A DNA stretch of 37,651 bases, from the NCBI GenBank assembly GCA_028710085.1, contig JAQUSU010000013.1:1-37651 (forward strand). The letters are read 5' to 3'. The translations under genes and the position numbers were made by a program. A model generated the notes under the pieces. That model did not search any database. It saw nothing but the letters and a program-made list of their open reading frames with translations, and had not been told where the DNA came from. Of the stretch, positions 24,256 to 33,769 are shown piece by piece (the first letter of the stretch is position 1; every line of letters starts with the position of its first letter). The stretch comes from Anaerotignum sp. (lineage in GTDB: Bacteria > Bacillota > Clostridia > Lachnospirales > Anaerotignaceae).

Positions 24256-26409
24256 TCATTGTTCGCTTTCATCTTCTGCAGCTTTTTCTTTCATATAGCT
24301 ACATTTTTCATTGGAACAAACAATTTTTACATTTTTACTGCCCTTTTCAACCAAAAAGCTGCCGCAAACAGGACACTTTTCCCCTGTGGGCTTATTCCAA
24401 GACATGAAGCCGCACTCAGGATTATTCTCGCAACCATAGTAGATACGACCTTTTTTGGTTTTTTTAATGAGAACCTTACCACCACATTCAGGGCAGCTCA
24501 TACCTGCTTCTTCAAAAAACGGTTTCGCATTTTGACATTCAGGAAAACCGGGGCAAGCTAAAAATTTCCCGAATCTACCATATTTAATTACCATATTTCT
24601 GCCGCATTTTTCGCAGATCACATCGCTAACTTCGTCTTTTAGTTCAACCTTTGCCAGCTTTTCTCGTGCATCCTCTACGCAGGCATTAAAATCAGGATAG
24701 AACTCCCGAATCACCTGTTTCCATTCCTCATGGCCATTTTCCACTTCATCCAAGCGTTTTTCTAAATTTGCCGTAAAATCAACATCGACGATTTCAGAGA
24801 AATAGCTTATCATGATATTGTTTACAACCTGCCCCAATTCTGTTGGGTAAAGATTTTTTGATTCTTTCGTAACATAATGCCGTGCCTGAATTGTGGTTAA
24901 GGTGGGGGCGTAGGTACTGGGGCGTCCAACGCCGATTTCTTCCAAGGTCTTAATCAAAGAAGCATCGGTAAACCTTGCCGGTGGCTGGGTAAAATGCTGC
25001 TCAGGCAAAAGCTGCTCAGTCTTTAAACTGTCACCCGTCTCCAAAAGAGGAATCATTTTTTCGTTCTCTTCTTCTCCCTTACTATATACCTCTAAAAAGC
25101 CTTTGAACTTTATGCTTGAGCCGGAGCTTCTAAAAGAGTATTCCCCTGCTTGCAGCCTCACAGAAAGCGTATCATAAACAGCCGGACTCATTTGGCTGGC
25201 AACAAAACGTTCCCAAATTAATTTATACAAACGAAATTGATCTTTTGATAAAGAATCCTTGATGCTATCAGGGCTTCGCAGAACCTCTGTGGGGCGAATT
25301 GCCTCATGGGCATCCTGGGTTTTACCCTTGGATTTATAAATAATTCTTTCAGGATTCACAAATTGGTCGCCGTATTGATCTTTGATAAAGGATACAACCG
25401 CATCATATGCTTCATCGGAAATACGGAAGGAATCCGTACGAATATAGGATACCAAGCCTACGGTGCCTTCCCCCTTGATGTTGATCCCTTCGTAAAGCTG
25501 CTGGGCAATCATCATGGTTTTTTGTGTCGCCATGTTTAAGTGCTTACTAGCCTCTTGCTGTAGGGTACTGGTGGTAAAGGGAGCCACAGGCTTCTTTTGA
25601 CGGGTACCTATTTTCACATCCGTCACTTGGAATGTCTGCCCCTCCAAGGCTTTTACCACCCCATTGGTGGTTTCGCCATCAGATAGCTCAATCTTTTCAT
25701 CGCCCTTGCCATAAAACTTAGCTTCCAGCTGCTTCCCGTTTTTATCAAGAAGCTTGGCTGTTAAAGACCAGTATTCCATAGGAATAAAAGCTAAAATTTC
25801 TTCTTCGCGATCGCAAATAATGCGCAACGCTACGGATTGAACGCGACCGCCAGAAAGCCCTTTTTTGACCTTTTGCCACAGTAAGTCGCTTATGGTATAC
25901 CCTACCATTCTATCAAGCAAGCGTCTTGCCTGTTGGGCATTCACTAAATCCATATCAATCTCTCTTGCTTCGCCAATGGAACGTTTTACTGCGGTTTTTG
26001 TAATTTCGTTGAACGTAATTCGGCTAATATCCTTTTCCTCGCCAAGGTTTAAGGCGTGAACCAAATGCCAGCTAATGGCTTCTCCTTCGCGGTCAGGGTC
26101 AGTTGCGAGAAATACTTTATCGGCATTTTTTGCTTCTCTGCGCAATTTGCTTAATAAATCACCTTTTCCACGAATTGTAATATATTTGGGTTCAAAATCA
26201 TTTTCCAAGTCAATGCCCAGCTGGCTTTTTGGCAAATCACGGATATGCCCCATGGAAGCCTCAATTTTATAGCTGGTACCCAAAAATTTCCCAATTGTTG
26301 TGGCCTTTGCAGGTGATTCTACAATCACAAGATATTTTTTCGTTGTCTTAGCTTTTTTTGCAGCGGGCTTCGCTGTTTTATTCTTTTTTTCAGTCACTTC
26401 TTTTGTCAT
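24256..26409 (-). CDS. topA: DNA topoisomerase I (type IA)
   Basis: Relaxes negative supercoils by a covalent 5'-phosphotyrosine break. 717 residues. A Lys/Ala-rich N-terminal tail (1-24) precedes the Toprim domain with the metal motif DPDRE at 104-108. The catalytic Tyr is Tyr322 in SYIRTDS. The C-terminus has three four-cysteine zinc ribbons (about 590-710). The ATG has GAGGTG upstream and lies 13 bases from the dprA stop, so both are one transcript. A second type IA enzyme, topB, is 5 kb to the right. Confidence 0.98.
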   Translation of the reverse strand: MTKEVTEKKNKTAKPAAKKAKTTKKYLVIVESPAKATTIGKFLGTSYKIEASMGHIRDLPKSQLGIDLENDFEPKYITIRGKGDLLSKLRREAKNADKVFLATDPDREGEAISWHLVHALNLGEEKDISRITFNEITKTAVKRSIGEAREIDMDLVNAQQARRLLDRMVGYTISDLLWQKVKKGLSGGRVQSVALRIICDREEEILAFIPMEYWSLTAKLLDKNGKQLEAKFYGKGDEKIELSDGETTNGVVKALEGQTFQVTDVKIGTRQKKPVAPFTTSTLQQEASKHLNMATQKTMMIAQQLYEGINIKGEGTVGLVSYIRTDSFRISDEAYDAVVSFIKDQYGDQFVNPERIIYKSKGKTQDAHEAIRPTEVLRSPDSIKDSLSKDQFRLYKLIWERFVASQMSPAVYDTLSVRLQAGEYSFRSSGSSIKFKGFLEVYSKGEEENEKMIPLLETGDSLKTEQLLPEQHFTQPPARFTDASLIKTLEEIGVGRPSTYAPTLTTIQARHYVTKESKNLYPTELGQVVNNIMISYFSEIVDVDFTANLEKRLDEVENGHEEWKQVIREFYPDFNACVEDAREKLAKVELKDEVSDVICEKCGRNMVIKYGRFGKFLACPGFPECQNAKPFFEEAGMSCPECGGKVLIKKTKKGRIYYGCENNPECGFMSWNKPTGEKCPVCGSFLVEKGSKNVKIVCSNEKCSYMKEKAAEDESEQ

Positions 26410-26422
26410 ACTTCACCTCAAA

Positions 26423-27517
26423 TTAACCTTCCCTGATATATCCTGCCTGCGGAATTTTTCTTATAAATCCGGCAATCTCCAACAAGGAAAGTATATACTG
26501 CACTTCCTGTATATTTTTATGCAGCTTTCTGCAAATGGTTTCTGGTAAGACAGGCTCCTTATCAAAAATTTCATCAAAAATTTCTTTTTCTTCCGGAGTC
26601 AGGCTTGCCGCCACTTGCTTTGCAATCGTTTGTTTTTCATATTCATTATAAGTAATGCCCAATTCAAACAATATGTCATTCGTTTCGGTAACAATGGGAC
26701 ACCCTTGCTTAATTAAATTATTCGTACCTTCGCTTAATGCGCTTGTAATATTTCCAGGAACAACAAATACCTCTCTGCCACTTTCCAATGCAATATCAGC
26801 GGTAATTAGGGTTCCGCTTTTCTTCCCTGCTTCCACCACCACAACAACCTTTGATAATCCTGCAATAATTCGGTTTCGATTTGGAAAATAATGAGGCGCC
26901 GGTTCCGTTCCCGGTGGATACTCGGAAATGATACACCCGTTTTTTATAATTCTTTCCATCAGCTCTTTATTTTCAGCCGGATAACACACATCGACACCAG
27001 ATCCAAGTACAGCAATGGTTTGTCCACCGCCATCCAGTATTCCTTTATGGGCCATGGTATCAATGCCCTTTGCCATGCCGCTTACCACAACAATATTGGC
27101 TTTTGCAAGATCTTTGGCCATCTGATATGTCACACCGGCCCCATAACGTGAGCACCGTCTAGCTCCTACCAAAGATATTTTGTCTATATCATCATCGGGC
27201 AACGAGCCTTTTATATAGATACCAATGGGTGGGCTATAAATTTGTTTCAGCAAATTTGGATATAGAGGATGAAGAAAAGAATAGAACCGTATGCCTTTTT
27301 CTTCCAATTCTTCAATCCAATGATTCAATTTCTTTTCATCCTTCGCACAAAGGATTGCATTTAAGGTTTTTTCAGGAATTCCCCTAAGGGCAGCAAGCTG
27401 CTCTCTTTTCGCATTCCAAACCCCCTCGGCGCTGTGAAAATAGTCCAAAAGCATACGAATACGTTTGATTCCAATACCTTCAATTCGCGAAAGCCACATC
27501 AAATAGTATTCTTCCAT
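26423..27517 (-). CDS. dprA: DNA processing protein DprA (Smf)
   Basis: Binds incoming single-stranded DNA in natural transformation and loads RecA. It is also widely kept in species not known to be competent. 364 residues: an N-terminal helical (SAM/HhH-like) part, the Rossmann core (about 110-290) with VGARRCSRYG, SGMAKGIDTMAH, SEYPPGTEP and PNRNRIIAGLS, and a C-terminal winged helix (about 300-360). ATG start with GGGAGGAG upstream. It is divergent from yifB, another competence-linked gene. Confidence 0.96.
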   Translation of the reverse strand: MEEYYLMWLSRIEGIGIKRIRMLLDYFHSAEGVWNAKREQLAALRGIPEKTLNAILCAKDEKKLNHWIEELEEKGIRFYSFLHPLYPNLLKQIYSPPIGIYIKGSLPDDDIDKISLVGARRCSRYGAGVTYQMAKDLAKANIVVVSGMAKGIDTMAHKGILDGGGQTIAVLGSGVDVCYPAENKELMERIIKNGCIISEYPPGTEPAPHYFPNRNRIIAGLSKVVVVVEAGKKSGTLITADIALESGREVFVVPGNITSALSEGTNNLIKQGCPIVTETNDILFELGITYNEYEKQTIAKQVAASLTPEEKEIFDEIFDKEPVLPETICRKLHKNIQEVQYILSLLEIAGFIRKIPQAGYIREG

Positions 27518-27552
27518 GCAAGCACTCCTCCCAACATCGAGTTACGACCTTA

Positions 27553-27581
27553 ACTATATAACCTTTTTTTTTAAAATTCAA
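27553..27581 (-). promoter_or_regulatory. Promoter of dprA-topA
   Basis: Minus strand TTGAAT (27576-27581), a 17-base spacer rich in A, and TATAGT (27553-27558), about 35 bases before the start codon. Confidence 0.55.
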
Positions 27582-27641
27582 TAAGAATTTGCATACTTAA
27601 AATAAATTTCAGTAATTATGGATATTAATTAGTAGAAATCC

Positions 27642-27680
27642 ACTAAAATTATTGCAAATTTTAGTAAATATTGATATGAT
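27642..27680 (+). promoter_or_regulatory. Promoter of yifB with overlapping inverted repeat
   Basis: TTGCAA (27652-27657), a 17-base spacer and TATGAT (27675-27680) with TGA before the -10 box. A perfect 9-base inverted repeat, ACTAAAATT (27642-27650) and AATTTTAGT (27657-27665), is centred on the -35 box and could be a repressor or activator site. Confidence 0.5.
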
Positions 27681-27714
27681 TATTTTATATTTTGAAAGAA
27701 ACGAGGCGTTTATA

Positions 27715-29247
27715 ATGCTTTCTATCATTAAAAGCTCTGCTTTGCAAGGGATTGACAGCTATCCAGTTTCTGTGGAAGTCGATTTAAGCAGCGGCTTACC
27801 TACCTTTGATATTGTTGGTCTGCCTGATTCAGCAGTCAAGGAATCTCGGGAAAGAGTGCGTACAGCATTGAAAAATTCGGGTTTTTCCTTCCCTGTCAAA
27901 CATATTACCGTAAACCTGGCTCCTGCCGATACCCGTAAAGAGGGTGCTTCTTTTGATCTGCCCATTGCCTTGGGCATTCTTTGTGCCTGCGGCGAAATAA
28001 AATCCGAAGCTGTCTGTGATTATTTTGTTACGGGAGAGCTTTCCTTAGACGGCTCCGTAAGGCCTGTGAATGGCGTGCTGCCTATGGTATATGGGGCAAA
28101 ACAAAACGGAACCAAGAACTGCTTCGTTCCTGCGGAAAATATGGAAGAAGCCGCTTTGGTAGAAGGAATTGGCGTTTACCCTGTACATAACCTGAAAGAA
28201 ATCACACAGCATTTATCTGAGAAAAATAAAATAGCACCTTTTTTCGTTGATGTCAAGGCATTGTTTCATGAAAACCATTCTTACGCTATGTTGGATTTTG
28301 CTCATGTAAAGGGTCAGGAAAATGCAAAACGTGCCTTGGAAATAGCGGCCGCAGGTGGACATAACTTTCTTATGCTAGGCCCGCCAGGCTCCGGCAAAAC
28401 AATGCTTGCAAAACGCCTGCCTTCCATTTTGCCTGACTTAACCTTTGAAGAAAGCATTGAAATTACAAAAATATATAGCGTTGCCGGTCTGTTGCGCAAC
28501 AAAAATTCTTTGGTTCGCACCCGCCCTTTTCGCTCCCCTCATCATACCATTTCTGCCTCTGCCTTAACCGGTGGCGGCCGCATTCCAAAGCCCGGGGAAA
28601 TATCCTTATCCCACCATGGGGTGTTGTTTCTTGATGAGCTGCCGGAATTTCAGCGCTCCGCCTTAGAAATTATGCGTCAGCCCCTTGAGGATGGCGAAGT
28701 TACCATTGCCCGTGTCAATGGCACATTAACATTTCCTTCCGATTTTATGCTGGTAGCCGCCATGAATCCCTGCCCCTGTGGTTATTTGGGAGATGGAAAT
28801 AAGTGCCATTGTACGATGAACGAAATCATAAAATACCGCAGCAAAATCAGCGGCCCTCTTTTGGATCGCATTGATATTGTGGTTGAAATGCCTGCGGTTA
28901 CATACGACGATTTGGAAGGAATTGAATCGGGTGAGCCCTCCTCAAAAATCAAAGAACGAGTTTTAGCTGCCCATCATATTCAACTGGAGCGTTTTCGCAC
29001 CGAAGGAATTTATTTTAACGCGCAGCTCAGTGCGGCGCAAATAGAGAAATTTTGCTCTTTAGGCGCAAAAGAAAAAGACATGCTTCGTAATGCCTTTGAG
29101 AGATTGGATTTGAGTGCCAGAGCGTATCATAAAGTTTTAAAAGTAGCCAGAACCGTTGCGGATTTGGATGGCAGTGAGGAGATTACTTTCCGCCATTTGG
29201 CTGAAGTTTTACAATACCGCACGCTGGACCGAAAATATTTATTTTAA
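27715..29247 (+). CDS. YifB/ComM-type AAA+ ATPase (magnesium chelatase-like)
   Basis: 510 residues from ATG 27715 (GAGGCG upstream); an open frame extends 21 codons further left without a ribosome site and through the promoter. The order is: an N-terminal Lon-protease-like domain (about 1-170), AAA+ ATPase with Walker A GPPGSGKTM (about 221-229) and Walker B LFLDELPEF, a cysteine cluster CPCGYLG..KCHC, the arginine-finger region LLDRIDI, and a C-terminal magnesium-chelatase-like domain. The family includes ComM, a hexameric helicase that aids branch migration in natural transformation; the name 'Mg chelatase' is historical. The gene is divergent from dprA. Confidence 0.94.
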   Translation: MLSIIKSSALQGIDSYPVSVEVDLSSGLPTFDIVGLPDSAVKESRERVRTALKNSGFSFPVKHITVNLAPADTRKEGASFDLPIALGILCACGEIKSEAVCDYFVTGELSLDGSVRPVNGVLPMVYGAKQNGTKNCFVPAENMEEAALVEGIGVYPVHNLKEITQHLSEKNKIAPFFVDVKALFHENHSYAMLDFAHVKGQENAKRALEIAAAGGHNFLMLGPPGSGKTMLAKRLPSILPDLTFEESIEITKIYSVAGLLRNKNSLVRTRPFRSPHHTISASALTGGGRIPKPGEISLSHHGVLFLDELPEFQRSALEIMRQPLEDGEVTIARVNGTLTFPSDFMLVAAMNPCPCGYLGDGNKCHCTMNEIIKYRSKISGPLLDRIDIVVEMPAVTYDDLEGIESGEPSSKIKERVLAAHHIQLERFRTEGIYFNAQLSAAQIEKFCSLGAKEKDMLRNAFERLDLSARAYHKVLKVARTVADLDGSEEITFRHLAEVLQYRTLDRKYLF

Positions 29248-29260
29248 TAAGGAGTTTACT

Positions 29261-29938
29261 ATGAACCAATGGAAGGACCAAATGTCTGAAAGCTTTCGCG
29301 TTGGCGCCCTATTGGCGTTTGCAGGCGGATTTTTTGATTCCTACACCTATATTGCAAGGGGCGGCGTTTTCGCAAATGCGCAGACAGGAAATATGATTTT
29401 ACTGGCATTACAGCTTGTTCAGGGACATTTTTATCATGCCTTATATTATTTAATACCCATATTCGCTTTTGTTTCCGGCATCTTTCTTGATGAATATATT
29501 AAGCGGCATTTTCCTCAAAATCACCGGCTTCACTGGCGGCAAATTGTACTGTTCATTGAAATCGTCATATTGGTTATTGTTGCATTTATCCCCCTTGGGA
29601 AAGGCGACATTTTAGCCAATGTATTTATTTCGTTTATTTGCTCTATGCAGGTGCAAAGCTTTCGTTCTGTGCACGGATTACCCTATGCAACAACCATGTG
29701 CACAGGCAACCTTAGAAGCGGCACCCATCAACTGGTACAATTGGTATTTGAAAAGGATCACTCTGCCAAAAAAAATGCATTTTTATATTTTAGTGTTATT
29801 TTGATTTTTATATCCGGTGCAGCTGTGGGCGCAAGAGTAACGCCCCTAGTCGGTGCAAAATCAGTACTTTTTTGCTGCATCCTATTAATCATTGCGTTAA
29901 TAATTCTTTTTTTACAGAGAAAAGAATTTGAACAATAA
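29261..29938 (+). CDS. DUF1275 (YoaK-like) membrane protein
   Basis: 225 residues with about six membrane segments. The family start is clear: GGFFDSYTYIARGGVFANAQTG near residues 20-41, then a second half with the MCTGNLR motif, an internal repeat of the AQTGNM type. Function is unknown for this family. ATG at 29261 has AAGGAG six bases upstream and is 13 bases after the yifB stop, so both are one transcript. The C-terminus overlaps no other gene, and a very strong terminator follows. Confidence 0.88.
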   Translation: MNQWKDQMSESFRVGALLAFAGGFFDSYTYIARGGVFANAQTGNMILLALQLVQGHFYHALYYLIPIFAFVSGIFLDEYIKRHFPQNHRLHWRQIVLFIEIVILVIVAFIPLGKGDILANVFISFICSMQVQSFRSVHGLPYATTMCTGNLRSGTHQLVQLVFEKDHSAKKNAFLYFSVILIFISGAAVGARVTPLVGAKSVLFCCILLIIALIILFLQRKEFEQ

Positions 29939-30013
29939 ACGATATGCGAAAAACCAAATTTTGCAGCATATTATATGTTTTTCTTGAATGCTTTCAACTG
30001 AAAAAACACAAAA

Positions 30014-30079
30014 CAAACAGGCTGATAGGAGTTATAACCGTTTGGTTGGCTCCTATCAGCCTGTTTGCAATTTTTTGTT
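30014..30079. terminator. Very strong bidirectional terminator
   Basis: Perfect 18-base arms at 30014-30031 and 30050-30067 (core AGGCTGATAGGAG / CTCCTATCAGCCT) with an 18-base loop. Plus strand: a T run follows at 30071-30076. Minus strand: GTTTTGTGTTTTTT follows. It ends the yifB-DUF1275 transcript and the convergent lyase transcript. Confidence 0.92.
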
Positions 30080-30091
30080 TAAAAAGCTTCT

Positions 30092-31372
30092 TTATCCCTT
30101 CAAAACCACCAAATTTTTTTCATACAATTTCTGCAAAGACATCATAATACCGAATTTTGCATGGTACCAAGTTAAGCCGCCCTGAAAATAAACGGAATAG
30201 GGAGGACGAATTGGGCCATCTGCACTCAACTCAATAGAGGAGCCTTGCACAAACGCTCCCGCTGCCATAATAACGTCACAGTTATATCCAGGCATAGCGT
30301 AGGGCTCAGGCTTTACATAACTATCTACGGGCGCTGCCGCCTGAATCCCCTCGCAAAATGCAATTACCCCCTCGGCTGTTCCCAATTCTACAGCCTGAAT
30401 AATGTCATGGCGAGTTTCCGTACTGTTTGGAATCACCCGAAAACCCAGTTTTTCATATACCTTTGCCGCAAAAATTGCACCCTTTAACGCTCCTGCAGTC
30501 ACATTTGGTGAAAGGAAAAAGCCTTGATAAAAGGAACGCATCACATCCAAGCTGGCGCCAACCTCCTGCCCCAAGCCGGGGGCACTCAAGCGATAAGCAC
30601 AGCGATCAATACAACTTTGTGTTCCGCAAATATATCCACCAATGGGTGCCAAGCCACCCCCTGGATTTTTAATCAAAGAGCCTACAATCATATCCGCGCC
30701 AACATTGGAAGGCTCGGTTTTCTCCACAAATTCGCCATAGCAATTATCTACCATGCAAATGATATCAGGCTTAATTTCCTTTATAAAGGCAATCAACTGC
30801 CCAATTTTCTCCACGGAAAAGGTCGGCCGCATCTGATAGCCTTTGGAACGCTGAATTGTTACCATTTTTGTTTTTTCGTGAATTGCCTTGCGGATATTTT
30901 CATAATCAAAAGAGCCATCCTCTAATAAATCCACCTGACGATAGCTTACACCGTATTCCTTTAATGAGCACGGGGAATTGCGAATTCCTATCACTTCCTC
31001 CAACGTATCATAGGGCTTGCCAGCAGGGGCAAGAAGCTCATCACCGGGCAACAAATTCGCAGAAAGGGCAATCGCAAGGGCATGGGTGCCGCAAGTAATT
31101 TGGGGGCGAACCAAAGCTGTCTCGGTTTCAAAACACACTGCGTATACCCGCTCTAAGGTGTCACGCCCTGCATCGTTATAGCCATACCCCGTACTCCCCG
31201 CAAAGCAAGTAGCATCAACCCGCTCTTTTTGCATTGCCGCAATCACTTTACACTGATTATATTCTGCTATGGAATCAATGCTTTGAAATCTGTCCTTTAA
31301 ATTTTCCAATACGCTCTCGCAAAACGCCTCAACCTCGGGGGCAATTCCTAATTTCTGGTACATACTGCTCAT
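30092..31372 (-). CDS. Methionine gamma-lyase-like PLP enzyme ('aluminium resistance' family, YnbB-like)
   Basis: 426 residues, fold type I PLP enzyme related to cystathionine/methionine gamma-lyases. The substrate-binding GSTGYGYND segment near residue 60 and the PLP lysine in GSLIKNPGGG (about residue 233) are intact, as is the Asp in MVDNCYGEF that contacts the pyridine nitrogen. The true reaction is not established for most members; the 'aluminium resistance' name comes from an early screen. ATG start with AAGGAGAG upstream. In Bacillus the homologue lies near miaA-hfq; here topB, degV and dacF intervene. The 180-bp repeat (copy 2) lies directly upstream, between it and topB. Confidence 0.9.
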   Translation of the reverse strand: MSSMYQKLGIAPEVEAFCESVLENLKDRFQSIDSIAEYNQCKVIAAMQKERVDATCFAGSTGYGYNDAGRDTLERVYAVCFETETALVRPQITCGTHALAIALSANLLPGDELLAPAGKPYDTLEEVIGIRNSPCSLKEYGVSYRQVDLLEDGSFDYENIRKAIHEKTKMVTIQRSKGYQMRPTFSVEKIGQLIAFIKEIKPDIICMVDNCYGEFVEKTEPSNVGADMIVGSLIKNPGGGLAPIGGYICGTQSCIDRCAYRLSAPGLGQEVGASLDVMRSFYQGFFLSPNVTAGALKGAIFAAKVYEKLGFRVIPNSTETRHDIIQAVELGTAEGVIAFCEGIQAAAPVDSYVKPEPYAMPGYNCDVIMAAGAFVQGSSIELSADGPIRPPYSVYFQGGLTWYHAKFGIMMSLQKLYEKNLVVLKG

Positions 31373-31401
31373 TTACTTGTTCTCTCCTTCATTTGCTTGT
31401 G

Positions 31402-31581
31402 TTAAGGCAACACCTCACAATTCACGGCTGACGCCTTGTACGCCCATCTGATTGCATCTTTTCCGTCAGCCTGCACAAAAATGCTCGCAAATACCTCCAG
31501 TATTCACTGCGCTTTTTGTTTTGTCTGACGAAAAATCTGACTGCACAGCTGGACATACAGAACTATGCGGTATTACCTTAA
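31402..31581 (-). repeat. 180-bp intergenic repeat, copy 2 (MITE-like)
   Basis: Reverse complement of copy 1 at 15483-15662 with five differences. The ends are TTAAGGCAACACCTCA and, inward from the other end, TTAAGGTAATACCGCA. It supplies the topB stop codon, so the last two residues of TopB are encoded by the repeat. It ends about 30 bases before the lyase start. Relative to transcription it is flipped compared with copy 1, which argues against a simple duplicated gene fragment. Confidence 0.9.
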
Positions 31582-33741
31582 ATTTTCTTCCTCTGTCGTG
31601 GGATTTTTTGTGAAATCCATCAATTCAATGCGTCCCTTGCCATCCGCGGAAAAAATCATAGTGGCTTTTCCTTTATCCCCTGTTTGGGGCAAGGCTACGC
31701 TTACCTCGGGTATTTTCCCGTCCTTTAATAGCTGCTGCATCATTTTTTCGGATAGCTCTATTCCATAGGGCGAAAGGCTGTCCTTCCAAGCGGTAAATTT
31801 ACAGCCCGTTTTCCAATTCGAGCAAAAAAATGCCTTGCGGTTTTCCAGTACATCCCCATCTTTGCACACAGGGCATTTCCCTAACGTTTTCCCAGCCTTT
31901 CTCGGTCCCTTTTTCTCCTCCTCAGGAAAAACAACTTCCGTTTTTCTTCGGGCAGCATCCTCCACAAGAAACGCAACATAGCGCTTGATGCTTTCCATAA
32001 ATCGCTGTTCCTCCATTTTCCCCTTAGCAATGGAAGAAAGGCCTTTTTCCCATTTTCCTGTTGTTTGGGGCGATCGCAACGCTTCCGGCACCACCTGAAT
32101 CAACTGCTTTCCCTTTTCCGTAGGAATTAAGTTTTTCCCTTTTCTTGTGATATAGCCTACCGATAACAAACGCTCAATAATTGCCGCGCGAGTGGCAGGT
32201 GTACCCAAACCACTCTCCTTCATTTGTTCTTTTAAAGCTTCGTCCTCTACAAATCGCCCTGCGTTTTCCATGGCAGAAAGTAAACTGCTTTCTGTATAAG
32301 GCTTTGGCGGCGTTGTTTTTTTCTTTAAAACCTTTGCTTCAATAATGGGATAGGCTTCGCCTTCTGCTAATGGCGGAAGCTTTTGCTCATCGCTAGTCTT
32401 TTCCTTTTTTTCCCTAGGGGGAAACAGTTTTTTCTCTATCTCCTGCCAGCCCTCTTGCAAAATAACCGTCCCCTTGGACAAAAATCGTTCCTCATGACAG
32501 CGAAAGAAAGCCTTCGTTACCTCATAACGATAGTTGGGATAGAACACACTGATCAATCTGCTGGCTACCAAAAGAAATACATTTTTTTCATCTTCCGTCA
32601 AGCTATCAAGTCGCAACCGCACATCCGTTGGAATAATGGCATGATGGTCCGTCACCTTTGTGTTGTCTATCATTCGCTTGGAAAAAGAAAGTTTATTCTC
32701 AATGAGTAAGGGTTTGGCAAACTCCTGAAAAGTCTCCAACTCCGCCAATCTTTTCATCGTATTTTGCACCTTGTTTTTCATATCATCGCTCAGATAGCGG
32801 CTGTCCGTTCTTGGATAGGTAATCATTTTTCTTTTTTCATATAGCTCTTGGGCAATATCCAAGGTTTTCTTTGCCGAATATCCAAATCTTCTATTGCACT
32901 CTCGCTGAAGCTCCGTCAAATCATAAAGCAGCGGTGGTAGGATTCTTTTTTCTTCCTTTTCCACCTTGGTTACTACTGCATTTTCCCCATCGACCTTTTG
33001 GGCGATTTCCTTGGCCTTTTCCTCATTTTCTATTTTTGTTTCAGCTTCCTCATCGATCCAAAAGCCTTGAAATCCACCAAAATCCGTCTGAACCTCAAAA
33101 TAAGGCTTTGTAACAAAAACGTCTATTTCTTTTTGCTTTTCCACAATTAAAGCCAACGTAGGGGTTTGCACGCGGCCAATGCTTAGAAGAACATTATAGC
33201 GCAAGGTGTATGCCCTTGTTGCATTCATACCAACCAGCCAATCCGCTTCCGAACGGCACTTTGCAGAGTGATACAAGAAATCATAAGCAGCACCATCTTT
33301 TAAATTGGCAAAACCTTCTTTGATAGCCTGTTCTGTCATACTGGAAATCCAAAGCCTTTGAAAAGGCTTTTTGCATTTTGTAATATTGTAAATATATCGA
33401 AAGATTAATTCGCCCTCTCGCCCACTGTCAGTGGCGCAAACAATGGACTCAATCTCCTTATCGTTCATCCATTGATGCAATATTTTTAATTGGGAGCGGG
33501 TGCTTTTGATTGCTTTTAGCTCCATTTTTTCCGGTAAGATAGGTAAAGAGGCAAAGCTCCATTTTTTTAATTTTTCGTCATATTCTTCCGGCTCGGCCAA
33601 GGTTACCAAATGCCCAATTGCCCACGAAACTACATACTCGTTACCCACCAAACAGCCATCGCCTTTTTGCGTTACGCCCAGTGTTTTGGCAATGTCTCTT
33701 GCCACTGAAGGCTTCTCTGCTACCACTAAAATTCTGCCCAT
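31573..33741 (-). CDS. topB: DNA topoisomerase III (type IA)
   Basis: Decatenates and relaxes DNA through a 5'-phosphotyrosine link. 722 residues, close to Bacillus TopB. Toprim domain at the N-terminus with DSGRE at 105-109; catalytic Tyr309 in MITYPRTDSR. The C-terminal part has one four-cysteine zinc ribbon (CPVC...CSNWKTGC) and a short final domain. ATG start with AAGGAGG upstream. The stop codon comes from the 180-bp repeat (…ENLR end), so the natural C-terminus before insertion may have been slightly different. It is divergent from degV. Confidence 0.97.
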   Translation of the reverse strand: MGRILVVAEKPSVARDIAKTLGVTQKGDGCLVGNEYVVSWAIGHLVTLAEPEEYDEKLKKWSFASLPILPEKMELKAIKSTRSQLKILHQWMNDKEIESIVCATDSGREGELIFRYIYNITKCKKPFQRLWISSMTEQAIKEGFANLKDGAAYDFLYHSAKCRSEADWLVGMNATRAYTLRYNVLLSIGRVQTPTLALIVEKQKEIDVFVTKPYFEVQTDFGGFQGFWIDEEAETKIENEEKAKEIAQKVDGENAVVTKVEKEEKRILPPLLYDLTELQRECNRRFGYSAKKTLDIAQELYEKRKMITYPRTDSRYLSDDMKNKVQNTMKRLAELETFQEFAKPLLIENKLSFSKRMIDNTKVTDHHAIIPTDVRLRLDSLTEDEKNVFLLVASRLISVFYPNYRYEVTKAFFRCHEERFLSKGTVILQEGWQEIEKKLFPPREKKEKTSDEQKLPPLAEGEAYPIIEAKVLKKKTTPPKPYTESSLLSAMENAGRFVEDEALKEQMKESGLGTPATRAAIIERLLSVGYITRKGKNLIPTEKGKQLIQVVPEALRSPQTTGKWEKGLSSIAKGKMEEQRFMESIKRYVAFLVEDAARRKTEVVFPEEEKKGPRKAGKTLGKCPVCKDGDVLENRKAFFCSNWKTGCKFTAWKDSLSPYGIELSEKMMQQLLKDGKIPEVSVALPQTGDKGKATMIFSADGKGRIELMDFTKNPTTEEENLR

Positions 33742-33769
33742 TTACCCACCTCCTTTTTTGCCTTTCCAA

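Noticed and set aside
27652-27714. 21-codon N-terminal extension of yifB
   Set aside because: It runs through the likely promoter, lacks a ribosome site, and the family start MLSII is at 27715.
30092-31372. Aluminium resistance function for the PLP enzyme
   Set aside because: The name is inherited from an early screen; the sequence only supports a PLP-dependent lyase-like enzyme.
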